Of a stretch of 64,000 nt of DNA, positions 21,321 through 32,812 are shown piece by piece (within the stretch, counting starts at the first letter, position 1; every line of letters begins with the position of its first letter). The position numbers and the translations under genes are program-made. The stretch is taken from contig JAWZSP010000007.1 in the NCBI GenBank assembly GCA_034401135.1, positions 2,418,001 to 2,482,000 of the forward strand, given 5' to 3'. The notes beneath the pieces are model-generated. The model had not been told where the DNA came from. It ran no database searches and was given only the letters and a program-made list of their open reading frames with translations. Origin of the DNA: Volutella citrinella (Eukaryota > Ascomycota > Sordariomycetes > Hypocreales > Nectriaceae).

Positions 21321-24300
21321 TCAACCCATGTTCTCCCGCTGGGACATCTTCTTCAGGTTGTGCATCAGCCTCTCCACGAATTCCATAGATTCGGAGCCTG
21401 GTACGTCCGGAAATGCTTGAGGCATTGGCCGGCCATCCCCAAATCCCGTGCCGGTCTGGGCCTGGCCGATATTTGTATGCCCGGTTTGCGTCAAGTTGGC
21501 TTCAGTCACGCCCGTGACGTTGACTCCAGTATTATATGTATGCGATTGTGCAATGTCTTGGTGTGGTCTCCCCTCATCCGCGCCTTTCCCTTTGGCAGTG
21601 TCCGGACCGACCCTAGGAGCAAATGGCTCATCCGCCAACGCTGCCACTTGGTAAGAGGCCCGTGTCTGAAGTTCATTGCCAGTCAAAGGAGCAACTGTAG
21701 CCGGGGTCGCGGAAGTCTCCCCGGTGACGCCATGCGCCAATCTCGGTGCACTAGGCTCGACATCTGTCACTCTTTCCGGTTGGCTTTTAGTGACAGCATT
21801 CTGCGAAGGTTCAGCTCCAGACTCCAATGGTATCGGCTTTGTCCCAAGCGAACGGTGCACGGTAGCCTTCGGGGCCCCAGCGGCGTTATGACTGGCGGTC
21901 ATAGCTGCCATGAAATTTGCCGGCAGGGGGACCGGTGATTCTTTCGGAGGAATCTGATATAGTTGCTTTAGTCAAGCCCTGATATTGTTGAATCGCACTG
22001 GGTATTCCAACCTTGAACAACTTAGCCGCAGGCGCCTGCTTGGCAATCTGCGGCTGCGCAGCCAGTTTGTTGACTTGTTGAAACTGGTGCGATGGAGGCA
22101 GGTACTGCGCTTTAATGGCAGGAGGGAGTCGCTGACCACCCGCTGATCCGCCGTTTGAGGGAGCCAAGGGGGCATGTGTGTGTGTGGTTCGTGCAGCGGG
22201 TTGGGCATATGGTGAGTGATGTGAATAGGCTGCAGGCTGTGGATAGCCTGTGTTCTGTTGTCCATGTAGAGAGGGGTGAGCAACTATGGGACCCGGCCTA
22301 GGAGGAGCTTGGTTTTGCTGGGGAAATTGTCCAGCGCTTGTTCTTCGCATAAGTTCCTGCTGGTTCGCCATTAGATGGGCTCTCAAGTTGCCTTCGTAAC
22401 CATTGGTGAACCCGCCCCAAGGGGAATAGGGCGTCCGATATTTGGTCGAATCCCTGAGGGTCGGCACGTTAGCTATGATTTGCAGGTGTAGGAGCATCTC
22501 GGTGACTGACCTATTGTAGTTGACTTGAAAGAACTCATACTTGTGGTGCGCCGGTGGCTCAACCCGCCATGCTGCCTTTGTTGTAGGCCAAGCTGGTGCA
22601 GACGAAGGCGGGTTCTGTGAACCCATGGCCGCATTCGCCTTAGGGACTTGTGATGGGTTCCCGACTCGCCACTGAAATTGCTGAGGTTGTGCAGCGGGCG
22701 TCGATAGCGGATGCCTCGGGTGCCTGTAGTTCTGCGCGGTGGTGTTGGAAAATCCTTGCTGTGCCGGCAGCATCTGAGGCTGTTGGTTTGGGACCGGCTG
22801 GAATGCGTACTGCGAATAAGCAGCCGGATGTGCTTGCCGAGGCGGTTGCTGGGGGTGTGAGGCCCTTTGTGTTGTGAACACGCAGGTGCCCGGGGCCGCA
22901 TCGAGGGGCTTCCGCGGTTTGTACACATATGGCTTTTCGGGCCGGGCAGCAGCTGGCATTGTCGTGGACGGAGCAGCGAAAGCGTTCGTCCTGGGATACA
23001 TCCCAGGATGTGCGGTGGCAAACGCTTGGTGCTGAGCATACTGCGTAGCAGGCGCTGGGGCCGGCCTAGGAGGCTTGGGGATTGTAGCCAGGAAGTTGCC
23101 TTTTGTGTTGTATCGCGGCTTAGCCGGGTCCTCCGTGTACTGCGCTCTGGCTTCCGTAGACGTCTTGCCAAGATAGTACCAGATCTGATCACTCTTGGCG
23201 AAATCGATGTTGACCTGGCTCTTGTTTGACACTTCCTGCAGCTGAAACTCTGCCCACGTATAGCCTTCGGCAAAAATGTCATCCTTCCGGGGCCTGTCCT
23301 CGTCGAAGCGCTTAGTCTTGAGTTTATCTTTTGCCTTCTTCGAGGTAGGCATAGGGATGGCTTTGGCGGAAGCTTTTGGTAGACGGTAATCAGACGGGTC
23401 GGCCAATATCAGCCATTTCCATTCTACTTCCAAACGATTCCTATAGAGAGTTAGTCGTCATCCGCAACGTTTCAATGGCCGAGCATACCGGTTGGGTAGA
23501 ATATCCAAGAGCAGTGTTTGCTCGTCGATACGGTTCTCGACGACCACGCCAGCGAAAATGTCACCCTTGTAGAACTGCATCTGGCAAATATCGCCCAGCT
23601 TCAGGGCAGCGGCTGCTGCTTGGATTCGACGATCCGATTCCAGGTCATCGCCATTAAGCTTCTTGTCACGTCTTGTCCGATGAAATCGACAGCTAAACTG
23701 GAACGCCTGTTCTTTGTACTCGGTGCCATCCTCGCCATACACTGGCACCTCCTGGTCTTCAACGAACGCACCGGCTGCGGCTGCACAAGTAGCGTGGTAG
23801 GCCCTAGTGCACTTCGCATGCGAGCATTGAAAACAAGCACCGCGCTTTGAGCGACAGTAAAGGCACTTGAGATCGAGCCGGTCCTTGTGTATACCAGCAA
23901 CATTGGAAACGACTTCCTCGCCGTCCTCAGTGTCAATGTATGTCTCCGGAAGGTACAAGGCGCATGTTCGGTGAGCTTTTCGTCCATCGTCAGTGGGTAG
24001 AAGCTCAAAGGCAGAGAGGTCGTTCGGGCATAGGCAGCAAGGAGGATCGGCCTTGGTTTTGATGCGAAGCCTGATTTTCTTCACTTTGACCTTGGCGCCC
24101 TTCTCGCCTGGTCCACGTTTTCTCTTTCGACTCTCGTCCTTGAATCGAACGCCACTCGATGGAGGTGTTGGGAGACCAGAGGGTTCGTCATCTTCGTCCT
24201 CTTCCTCTTCCTCGGTTTCCTCGTACTCAGTTTCTTCGCCACGCAGCTTGCGCTCAATCTCATAGACATCAACCCACACGCTGTCCTGGGCCTGAGCACA

Positions 24301-26011
24301 TTCACATTTCTTCGCAATCTTCCCCATGTCAAGCCAAGAGTCCAAGGCAAAATTGACCGCCTCCGCACAGTTGTATCCGAGGTTGTAACCAGAATGATAC
24401 CCGTACGGGTACGTGACGACGAATTCACCTGGATACGAGACACACTTGTTCACCTTGATGCCGTAGTGTTGTTGCAAGTGCTGTGGCGAAATGAGGAATG
24501 CCTTGTGCCTCAGGAACTGGTCGCAAGCCTTTGCATCAGCAGGCCAAATGCTTTTCATCGCAGCTTCGAAACGGCGGGCATCAGCCTGGGAGATGCTATA
24601 CCACTGCTTAGGGGCACCAAAGTGTAGGAAATTGATGCTGTACAGGTCAACATCCTCTAGATGCCAAGCGAAGGTAGCTTTCCACATTCCGAGGTAAAGA
24701 TATGCCGTGTTCACACCTGGAACTTTTGTGCCAAGGACGTCGAGTAGGTTCGGCAGCTTGTTCAAGTTCCATAGTTCGGTAGACTCGTCGAAGAGGGTAC
24801 CCATCAAATCGGCGCCATACAGAGGAGTCGCATACGTGAGGGTCTTCCAGTAAATACGTTCCAACTCCTCGCAACGCTCTGGCGTATATTCCGAAATGTC
24901 CATACGATAGTCCCAGTCCTTGAAGGCTGCTTCGTCGATTACTGCTGAGCCTTCTCTGCGGCTGTACTTGCGACGAGCGGATGTTGACTGAGTTTTGCCC
25001 TTGGCCGGCCTCACAGCCCCCATTCGGCCAACGGTGGGCACATAGTCATCGTCGTCCTCGATAGCGGCGCCAGGGTCCTTTTCAATGGATTCTATGGGTT
25101 TCCCGACAATAGCATCGGCCGTCTCATGCGTCTCTGGATGAGGCGACACAGGCGTCATTGGTCGGTCTTCCGCGGCATCAGCTCCATCAAGCACAGACTT
25201 TGCCTTTCCCCTGGCGGCCTGCTTGCCTTTAGGTCTCCCTCTTCCTCGCTTCTTGGAGGCCGGGGTCGAAGGGTTCGCAGGCTTAGGGGCCGAGGGACGA
25301 GAGCGGGTCGTCCTCGTTTTGTCGGCATTGGCTCTCCTCTCACCCCTCCGGGCGGGTGGTTGGTGTTCGCTCTGTTCGCAAAGTTGTCGCCATTGCGGGA
25401 CATTGTAGGAGCGTCCGTGGAGGATGTTGACCTGGCGATAGGTGCCACTTGAGCCCATGATGTCCTGTTTGATAGGCTCCCTCACTTTGACCTGCTTCAC
25501 AAGTTCGTCCAGCTGCGGCAATGAGTCTTTCCACTCCTGTGGGGGGATGATCTTGATAATTCCAGACTTCATTCCGTAGCTATCGACCGCTTCCATCTGC
25601 ATGGTCCAGGTCAGAAATGGTCAATGGATTGTGATCTGAAGATCAACTTACGAAGCGCTTGAAGTCTTTGAATTGGTCCATGGTTGGCTTAAAGACAGGG
25701 ACAGTGCCCGACCAATGGTCTGGCAGTACCTCACCAATGTCATCTTCAGTATTCTCCTTCTCGTCAGCAGGTAGAGGCATGGGCGCATCGCTGAGAAGAG
25801 GTTCCTCCTCCAGGTCGCTCAGTTCGGAATCCGAGTCCGTCTTGGCCGTGTTATTTGTGTCGGGCGGTGAGTGCAGGAAGCCAGAAGCGGTCGGCTTCGC
25901 AGCATCGGCCTTGTCATCTTGCGGCAGATCGGGCTGCTCGCTCGTGGGCGGCGCGGGAGCGACAATGTCGATGGCGGCGCCTGCATCGGCTGCAGCAGGC
26001 GGCGTTGACAT
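21321..26011 (-). CDS. kdmA: JmjN/JmjC histone lysine demethylase with extended PHD (KDM4/KdmA type)
   Basis: This is a nuclear Fe(II)/2-oxoglutarate-dependent demethylase, by family expected to act on H3K9me3 and H3K36me3. My model is complement(join(21321..21953, 22012..23440, 23489..25596, 25652..26011)), giving 1509 aa. The last intron has a weak donor (GTTGGA) but a good TTGACTAA branch site, and it restores the family-like frame (KESPVPLPANF). Order: JmjN (VPVFKPTMDQFKDFKRFMEA, ~103-145); an AT-hook-like KKRGRGRPKGK (~235-245); an acidic linker; JmjC (~397-541) with iron ligands H432, E434 (WHLEDVDLYS) and H521 (YPYGYHSGYN); an acidic/basic linker; extended PHD (~640-760); a Tudor-like segment (LKLGDICQMQFYKGDIF..); a long Gln/Pro/Ala-rich tail. 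All catalytic residues are present. A 4.5-kb gene-free region lies upstream. Confidence 0.9.
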
Positions 26012-29000
26012 GGTGGGCGGCGATCACGTCGCAAGCAGCGACGGGGCCATTGAGGGTGGAAATGCCGACTCCGAAAGGTGCGATTGCAGATGCGGCAGCC
26101 GTGCAGAATTGCACTCGGATGGAGAGGCTGAACACTGGCGCGCCGGTGCGTCAGGGCAGTAAAGAGTTCGGGGTGAGGAAGTGTGCGATGTCGTTGGCGC
26201 GAGGGACCGACGCAGAAGAGAAGGGCAGACAGCCGGGCAAGTGCTCACTGCCAGCCAGCGCCAATGGTGTGGGCGGAGAAATTGTTAAGAGACAGGTGCG
26301 TTTGGCCTCTAAAACGCCCATCTATGATCCATGTGTGGAGTAGGATGAAGTAGTCTAAAGTCGTTCGTCACGATCACAGGTGTTTTTTTCGGAAAAGATA
26401 CTTTTAGGTACTTGGCGGAGATTGTGGCTGATAGCGCCAATCGCCCAGAAGGGCAGTGCGAACAGGCCAGGGACCTGGACGTGGTTCGATTTCGGGCGCC
26501 TCCACTGTTGCGTTCACCCACTCGCCAGGGCAGGTTTGACACTACGGCAAAGGCCCCGGGCAGCAAGCACAGCATATGCAGGCTATCGGTAGTTGGAATT
26601 CAGGTCCAGGCTGCGCAAGGTAGGGAGGTGTCACACTGCGCTGTTCCTTGGCTGATTACCCATCCTGAAGAATAACTGAGGGTGTCTGCTCGCCGGCTGG
26701 CCTATGTGAGCCCTGGAGCTGAAGGTGCTTTGCAGGTCCACTGTTCGCGATGCGCTGTTTGGCGAACCACTCACAAACGTGACGAAATACAAGCCCCTGA
26801 TATCAAGGCTGAGGCCAGGGTGACGAGAGTCGGCATAGGTAAATACAAGCCGATGGAAGAGCCCTGATCATCAAGTGTTATTCCTTTATTGTAAGCCTAC
26901 ATCAACTTCCATCGTCAGCCTTGGGTCTACCAGATCCCTCCAGCTCATTTGATCTGCCGCCTCTGAGTCGTCCCCTGACCCCTGGTCTAATGCGGCTTGA
27001 TGAGATTGATAAGATTGCCGCAGATCCCGGTCTCTCCTCGTCCCACATACCCCATCCCACAACATCCTGCACTACTGCAAGGGGTGGGCTTGGTGTATCG
27101 ATGGTATGTACTGGACTAGAGCTGAGAAGGGGAAGTATTGCGTCGTGACTCCAGCAAGGTAAAGGGCCATTTTCTCCGGGCTTTCACTATCCCTCGTGGA
27201 TGGCTGGACGGAAGCGGCCAGAAAGGTCAAACCACCTCTGACGTCAGTGCAGCACACCTTGCTTTGGACAGGGTCCGTTTGCTGGACAGAACTAGGGAAA
27301 GCAAGCAGCGCCTGGGGTAAAGTACCTCAAACTCTGGTTGCGTTGACGATTGACCCGCTCAGTCATTAGAATAAACTAACCATCATCGAAGTGCTCAACC
27401 ACTCTCCACCACTCGCGCGGCCTGGAGGTGCGCTGGGAGTGTCAGCTGGCACCCCAGGCCAAGAATGCGAACTCTTCAGATCCAACTCTGCTTTGCCTAA
27501 CCAGGGCCGCCTTATCCGGAATGAAGCGCTGGGCATAATGCGCCAGCCGAGCTGAACCTAAGCCTTACACCGGGTTTCTTCTACCACGAGACGGGGATCG
27601 AGCCTCAAGTTAGTTATACCTCATCCGCATACTCCTTCTTGATGATATTGTCTTGTTCCTGCAGGTGCTGCGGCCTCAGTGCTATGTGCTGGTCTTCTCA
27701 AACGACGTCACTATCGTCCAGCTTTGTTGCACCCTGGTGTCAACTCATACTCACCTTGTTATCAGAAGCTTATCAAGGGTACAAAGACGCATATCCGACC
27801 AATCCTGAAAATGCATTTGTTTTTTAGCCAGACGAAAAGGCATGGCATCCGCGATGACAAGTGACGGATATTGACAGTCTCGTTCGTTGTCTACCCTAAA
27901 TCTACACCCTTGCCATTCTCCAGGCCAACGAGAGCCACGGGCTGGAGCACCCATAAGATTAAATTGCTGCTATTTGGGGGCATCCGAATTAATTGCTGTT
28001 GCGACGACTGGCATTTGGGTTCGCCTCATCAATCACAACCTCTGATGTCGTCTTGGTCGCCGTTCGCAACCATGCCTATTTCAACATTTGTAAAGAGGTC
28101 AATATAAGACTAATACAAGTTGTGACGAAATAACCTAGAGATATTATCTACAGTGTCTATAACCCCTTACTCAAACGCATCTAAAGCTCGACAGGTTCGC
28201 TGAAGCTTGCCATGGTAGTTGAAGACAATCCGAGGCTTACCCAGACCGATATGATCCCCATGTGCAGGAGCTGCTCCGGAGGGCGAAGAGGTTTTGGTCT
28301 GTAAGCTCATTCGTTGAGATGAACACGAGTGTGTATGTTCCCTCATCCCGTCAACTGATATGTTTGTATTGGGTGACTCCTTGTTGTCGAGATTTTGGGG
28401 GAATCAACTGAGTCTGGGAATTTAGAGCGTCTCGATCTGGGGTTTGCCCAATTGACTGCTCTCCAGGGCCTTTTGCAGCAACTGGACACCAGCCGGGATT
28501 TGTGCGATGAGTTCATCCCAAGAGGTTACATGTACCTAGCTTTGGGCCTCTCCGGAATACACTGGACCAACGTCCTGAGGGCACCGAAACATGGATGAGG
28601 CAGGCGATGTAAGTAGGTATGCCGAAGATGAGTATCAGGAATGGACTCGCAGCGGCAGAATCCATCATACTGATGCTAATACATTGTTTCGTTATTGATA
28701 ATTGGGTACTGCTTTGCTGATGACGCAATTACAGGCCACAAGTATTGTAAATGTGTATCGCTCCGCATCCGTAAGGTGCTCCGATAGCGCTCTAACTGTG
28801 ATTCCATTGCTACTAGAAGATATGCAGATACCTTCAGGTGCAGATTAGGCAAGGATAATATTATCTTAATGTAGAGGGTCTCAACAGTATTAGTGTAGCA
28901 AGTGACGATTTAACATTTGTGATGCTTATGGCCTGTACGCCATGTTTGCCGAGATCAACAGTGGTATAGTTTCGCCCCCCCCTCCTCCGTCATGGGATGG

Positions 29001-30469
29001 GTGGCTGGGGTGCTAAAAGTGGCAAGTTCTTCCACGTGTGGGTGGCCCCGACAGCCGAGAAAGGAACGGTTGGTGTGTCGCCATTGTTGCGGTGTAATCG
29101 CAATCGCAGTGATGACCTGGGCATTGTACTCGTCAGTAGTGGCATTCAGTGGGCATCATCCAGCGTGCAGCGGTCGGGATTTTATTTCTGATGGATGTCC
29201 GAGTGGGCGGACGGGGCCGGGGACCTTCAGAAGAGACGGGATCCAATGTGGGCTTGGTGGAGCTCTGGCCTTCTGGTGGCACCCACCTCCAACTTTATCT
29301 CAGCCCGTTTCAACTCTACAGCCTCGACGTGGAACATGCAGCTTCCAAGAACGGCTGCGATGCGCGCGATTAGTGAATTGGATGGCTCTCCATCTCGATG
29401 ACACGACGACCGAATCTCCGCCCGCTGTCAGCCTGGCCATAGAATCGGGATCAGAGACGGGGTGCTTGGTGGTAGCTGTCGGCAGTCCTTGCGAGTGCGA
29501 CCACCCTTGCCGGCTGACTGTACTTCGCAGGACAACTCATGAATCCAAACTGTTTCTCGCAGCAACTCGCTGGGCTTGCAGTCTGCAGCAACCCTTTCGC
29601 GCCGTTGTAGTACGCGATTGGGCAGCCGAGTTCAGCGCTGATCTTGGCTGGGCCTTGGCTGCCCGTGGCGGCGCCGCGCCTGTGCCGCTTGGTCGCTCAA
29701 GGCCGTCTCTGCACTGTCGCTGAGGTCCTGTAGCTTGCGCTCTTGCTCCCTTGATTCTTATCCGGGCTAGGCTGGGTCTGGCGCTTCGCCTGTAGAGACA
29801 AAGCCACTGCCGATTGCTGCCCTCCAGAGACGAGACGAGTCGGGTTGCACCACCACATCGCAATGATGGCATCACGGCGGCGCTATCACTTGGCCCCCGT
29901 CGCCAGTCCGCTTGCCCCGCACCGCCGCCGGGGAAGCTAAGCCCCGAGCCCCCCACAGGCTTCGGTTGGCTTCAATGGCTTCGGCAAGCAAGGTATAGCG
30001 GTAGGTAAGGTAAGGTTGTAGGTTAGTCCCGATGACCCAACCCTGCATGGCGCCTGCAGAGCGACGCAGCTTGGCAGACCGGACCTTCGGATGATGCGAG
30101 AATGCCTCGTGGAGGGGAGGTCGTCCCGCGTGGGTAGTGCGGGTGCTGCGGGCGGTGCTCTTTCGGGAGTTCCCTCTGCGGGCAGCTCTGGTCCGTCCTG
30201 TGCGACCACTGGCTCGGCGCTTGATGGTTGCGGCAGCCGAGAGATAAACCCTGAGCTCCTCCAGCCTCGAGCTTGTCGCCTCGCTCCTCCTCGCCTCACC
30301 TTTTGTTCTTCCCGGGCCTCCCCTCCGCCTGTCCCTGTTCCATTCCGTCTTACACCTCCCCTCTACACCTCGAATGTCGCTGGCGCTGCGAGTCTCGTCG
30401 CTACTGATGGTATAGTCGCCGTCTCAACCACCGATACAAACGCTTCTGTCTCATACACCCCCGCTTGCG
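26012..30469. other. 4.5-kb gene-free divergent region
   Basis: This lies between the start codons of kdmA (minus) and the phosphatase-like gene (plus), so it holds both promoters. The stretch 27.5-28.95 kb looks AT-richer and TA-richer than its surroundings and has only short ORFs. It could be decayed sequence, but I recognise no transposon remnant or terminal repeat. Around 30000-30020 there are GGTAGGTAAGGTAAGG-type motifs. The 243-codon ORF at 28992-29723 was rejected. Confidence 0.5.
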
Positions 30470-32305
30470 ATGCTTCTCGTACGGGGCCTCCTCGTCGCGG
30501 CCTCGCTCCTTGCGGGCGTGGCAGCGCAGTCATCCAACGGCAAGGAGAAGGTGTGGGCAGCCGTCGCCTATATCAACCATGGCGAGAGGACCCCGATTGG
30601 GGGCGACCTCCGGATGGTCCTGACTCCCGACGGTGCACAGCAGATGAAGCGCCAGGGAAGCGTGTTCCGTGCCCGCTACCTGCGGAATGCAGAGAATCGC
30701 TCCATGTATGAGGGAATCGAGCGAGTCTATATTGACGGAATGAGCGTCGACATGATCAACAATGACCACTTGGACATCTCGTCACAGTCGACCCAGTGGG
30801 TGTCTGCTGGTGCCCAGGCTTTCCTCCAAGGTCTCTACCCGCCGTCGCCCGACACATACGACAATGGCACTGGCGGCAAGGACCTGGGGCGCAATTTGGA
30901 CTCCAAGGGCGCCAACTTCACTGATTATCCCTTGGATGGCTACCAGTATCCTACACTGAACACTCTGAGCTATCTGGACCCCACATCGACATAGTACGTC
31001 TCACTCCTCATGGATGCATGCTACCGAGGCCTCTCTTACTGACAATTGTCAAAAAGTCTGCAAGGAAATGCGCGATGCCCTAATTGGGAGAGTGAAATGA
31101 GATTCAATCTAACGCAGAACAAAGCCCTACTCGAGCTTCAGAACACGACCTTGGACTTCTACAAGACCATCTTCTCGACGTCCCCCCTCAAGGGCACCAT
31201 TGACCTTGACAATGCCAACGCCTGGAACGCATATTACATCTATGACTATGTTAGTTACATGTACGGGCACAACAAGACGGTCCGCGAAGGCCTGAAGAAT
31301 GCCACAGATGTGCTCGATTTCCTCAGCACCCAGGCGATCAACGTCGAACGCGCCCGGAACGGCAACTTGAATAGCGACAAGGGCAAGCATGACGCCACAA
31401 ACACTCTATACACCATTGCCGGGCGCACCCTTATGCAGAAGATTGTCAGCCAGCTCATGGGCAACATCCGCTGGGGCGGCCAGCGAGACAAGCTGACGCT
31501 GATGTTTGGATCCTACGAGCCCATCCTCAGCTTCACCTCGCTCGCCGGCCTGATCAACCGCACTACCATCTTCAAGGAGCCGTGGAACCAGCTTCCCCAG
31601 CCGGGCGCCGCCTTCATCTTCGAGCTGTACGGCCCCGACGAACAGTACGGCCGGGGCCAGGGCCCGAGGATTGACCAGTTCTACGTCCGCACCACTTACC
31701 GCGCATCTACCAACTTGGACGAAAAGTTCGTGCCCCAGCCCGTTTTTGACTCCAAGATCCGCGACGGTCGCATGGGCTTGCCACAGTTGATGCGCTACAT
31801 GCAGGAGCTCGCCGTCAACCCGGATGAATGGTGCAGCATATGCGGCGATGCTCCAGCGCCGTGGTGCAGACGGCGCACCACGGTCATTGCTCCTGGCAGC
31901 GAAAAGGAGGAACAGCAACTCCACCCGGCGATCGCGGGAATCGTCGGCGCTGCCATCATGCTTGCCATTGTCGGTCTCATCTTTGGGGCACTCATGTTGT
32001 TCGGTGGGTTCCGCCTCAAGCGCAAAGCTGCTCCAAAGGATGAGCCGCCGACCGGCGCAGCCGGCGGCTTCAAGGGCCCGGAGAAGCTGGATGATGATCC
32101 AGATGTCGTGGTCTCCAAGGGCGGCGTCCACCACGAGCGCGTCGGCAGCTGGGAGCTGCGGGCAGGAAGCGACAAGCTGTCTTCCGACAAGAGCGGCATC
32201 GCGTTTGTGCCGCAGCACTCCCCGAGGGACGTGCGAAAGTCCTTGGACGACGACGAAATTAGTGTTATGAACGCGACACCCGTGAAGGCGCGCGAGAGTA
32301 TATAG
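30470..32305 (+). CDS. Membrane-anchored histidine-phosphatase-like protein, likely pseudo-enzyme
   Basis: This resembles the secreted branch of the histidine acid phosphatase superfamily. My model is join(30470..30993, 31057..32305) with a 63-nt intron, giving 590 aa. Residues 1-19 form a clear signal peptide (MLLVRGLLVAASLLAGVAA). The catalytic motif, normally RHGxRxP, reads NHGERTP (H37 kept, the first Arg replaced by Asn). The second catalytic site, normally HD/HE near the middle of the protein, appears as GSYEP (~326-330) without the His. Several NxT/NxS sites suggest N-glycosylation, and a CSICGD..WC cluster precedes the membrane. A hydrophobic helix at ~465-492 (AIAGIVGAAIMLAIVGLIF) followed by RLKRK predicts a type I membrane protein with a ~95-residue Asp/Lys-rich cytosolic tail. 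Family membership is well supported; loss of activity is inference from the missing residues. Confidence 0.85.
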
Positions 32306-32812
32306 AGCGCGGCAGCTTGGCGAGGTTCCCGTATTGTTGATTGGATGTCGTGTGAGCCCAATGCTGCTCCCGTGTGGAATACGAAAGGGGCTCGATGGAA
32401 CAGCGAGGGGATGGCATCATTATTTTTATACCCCTTTCCTTGACGATCATTAAGGATTTGTGAAGCTTGGATCCTGTGATGGGATCCATGGGCGTTTTTC
32501 TCTTTTGGAGGTTTGGCGTGAGGTCGGTCGACTGCAAGATCGACAGTGCTGGTTTGGCGTTTATCAGATATCCTGAATCGCAACCGGACGCTCGTTCATT
32601 ACATGAATTTAAACCAAGTACAGATTCATCTCTTATGCATATTGCCATTTATTTTATCCGTGACCCAAAGCAAAACGCCATGATGAAGTCAGTAACCCCT
32701 TTTAGCGGGTGTCTTCCACCTTTCCCCCCCACACATGTGATGTCTCGGATGGGAATTAAGAATAACAACGGAGCACAGCCCCCCTGCTTGTCCGAAGCAT
32801 GCGACTCGCGCC
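32306..32812. other. Convergent intergenic region
   Basis: This lies between the stop codons of the phosphatase-like gene (+) and the HET-domain gene (-) and contains only 3' flanks. A GGATCC-centred palindrome, TTGGATCCTGTGATGGGATCCA, spans about 32467-32488. No gene is supported. Confidence 0.55.

Noticed and set aside
27600..28950. Transposon remnant
   Set aside because: AT-rich, but no terminal repeats, transposase or reverse-transcriptase motifs in any frame.
28992..29723. 243-codon plus-strand ORF
   Set aside because: Composition rich in Trp/Cys/Arg/Pro, no recognisable domain, no supporting splice structure; overlaps other equally random ORFs.
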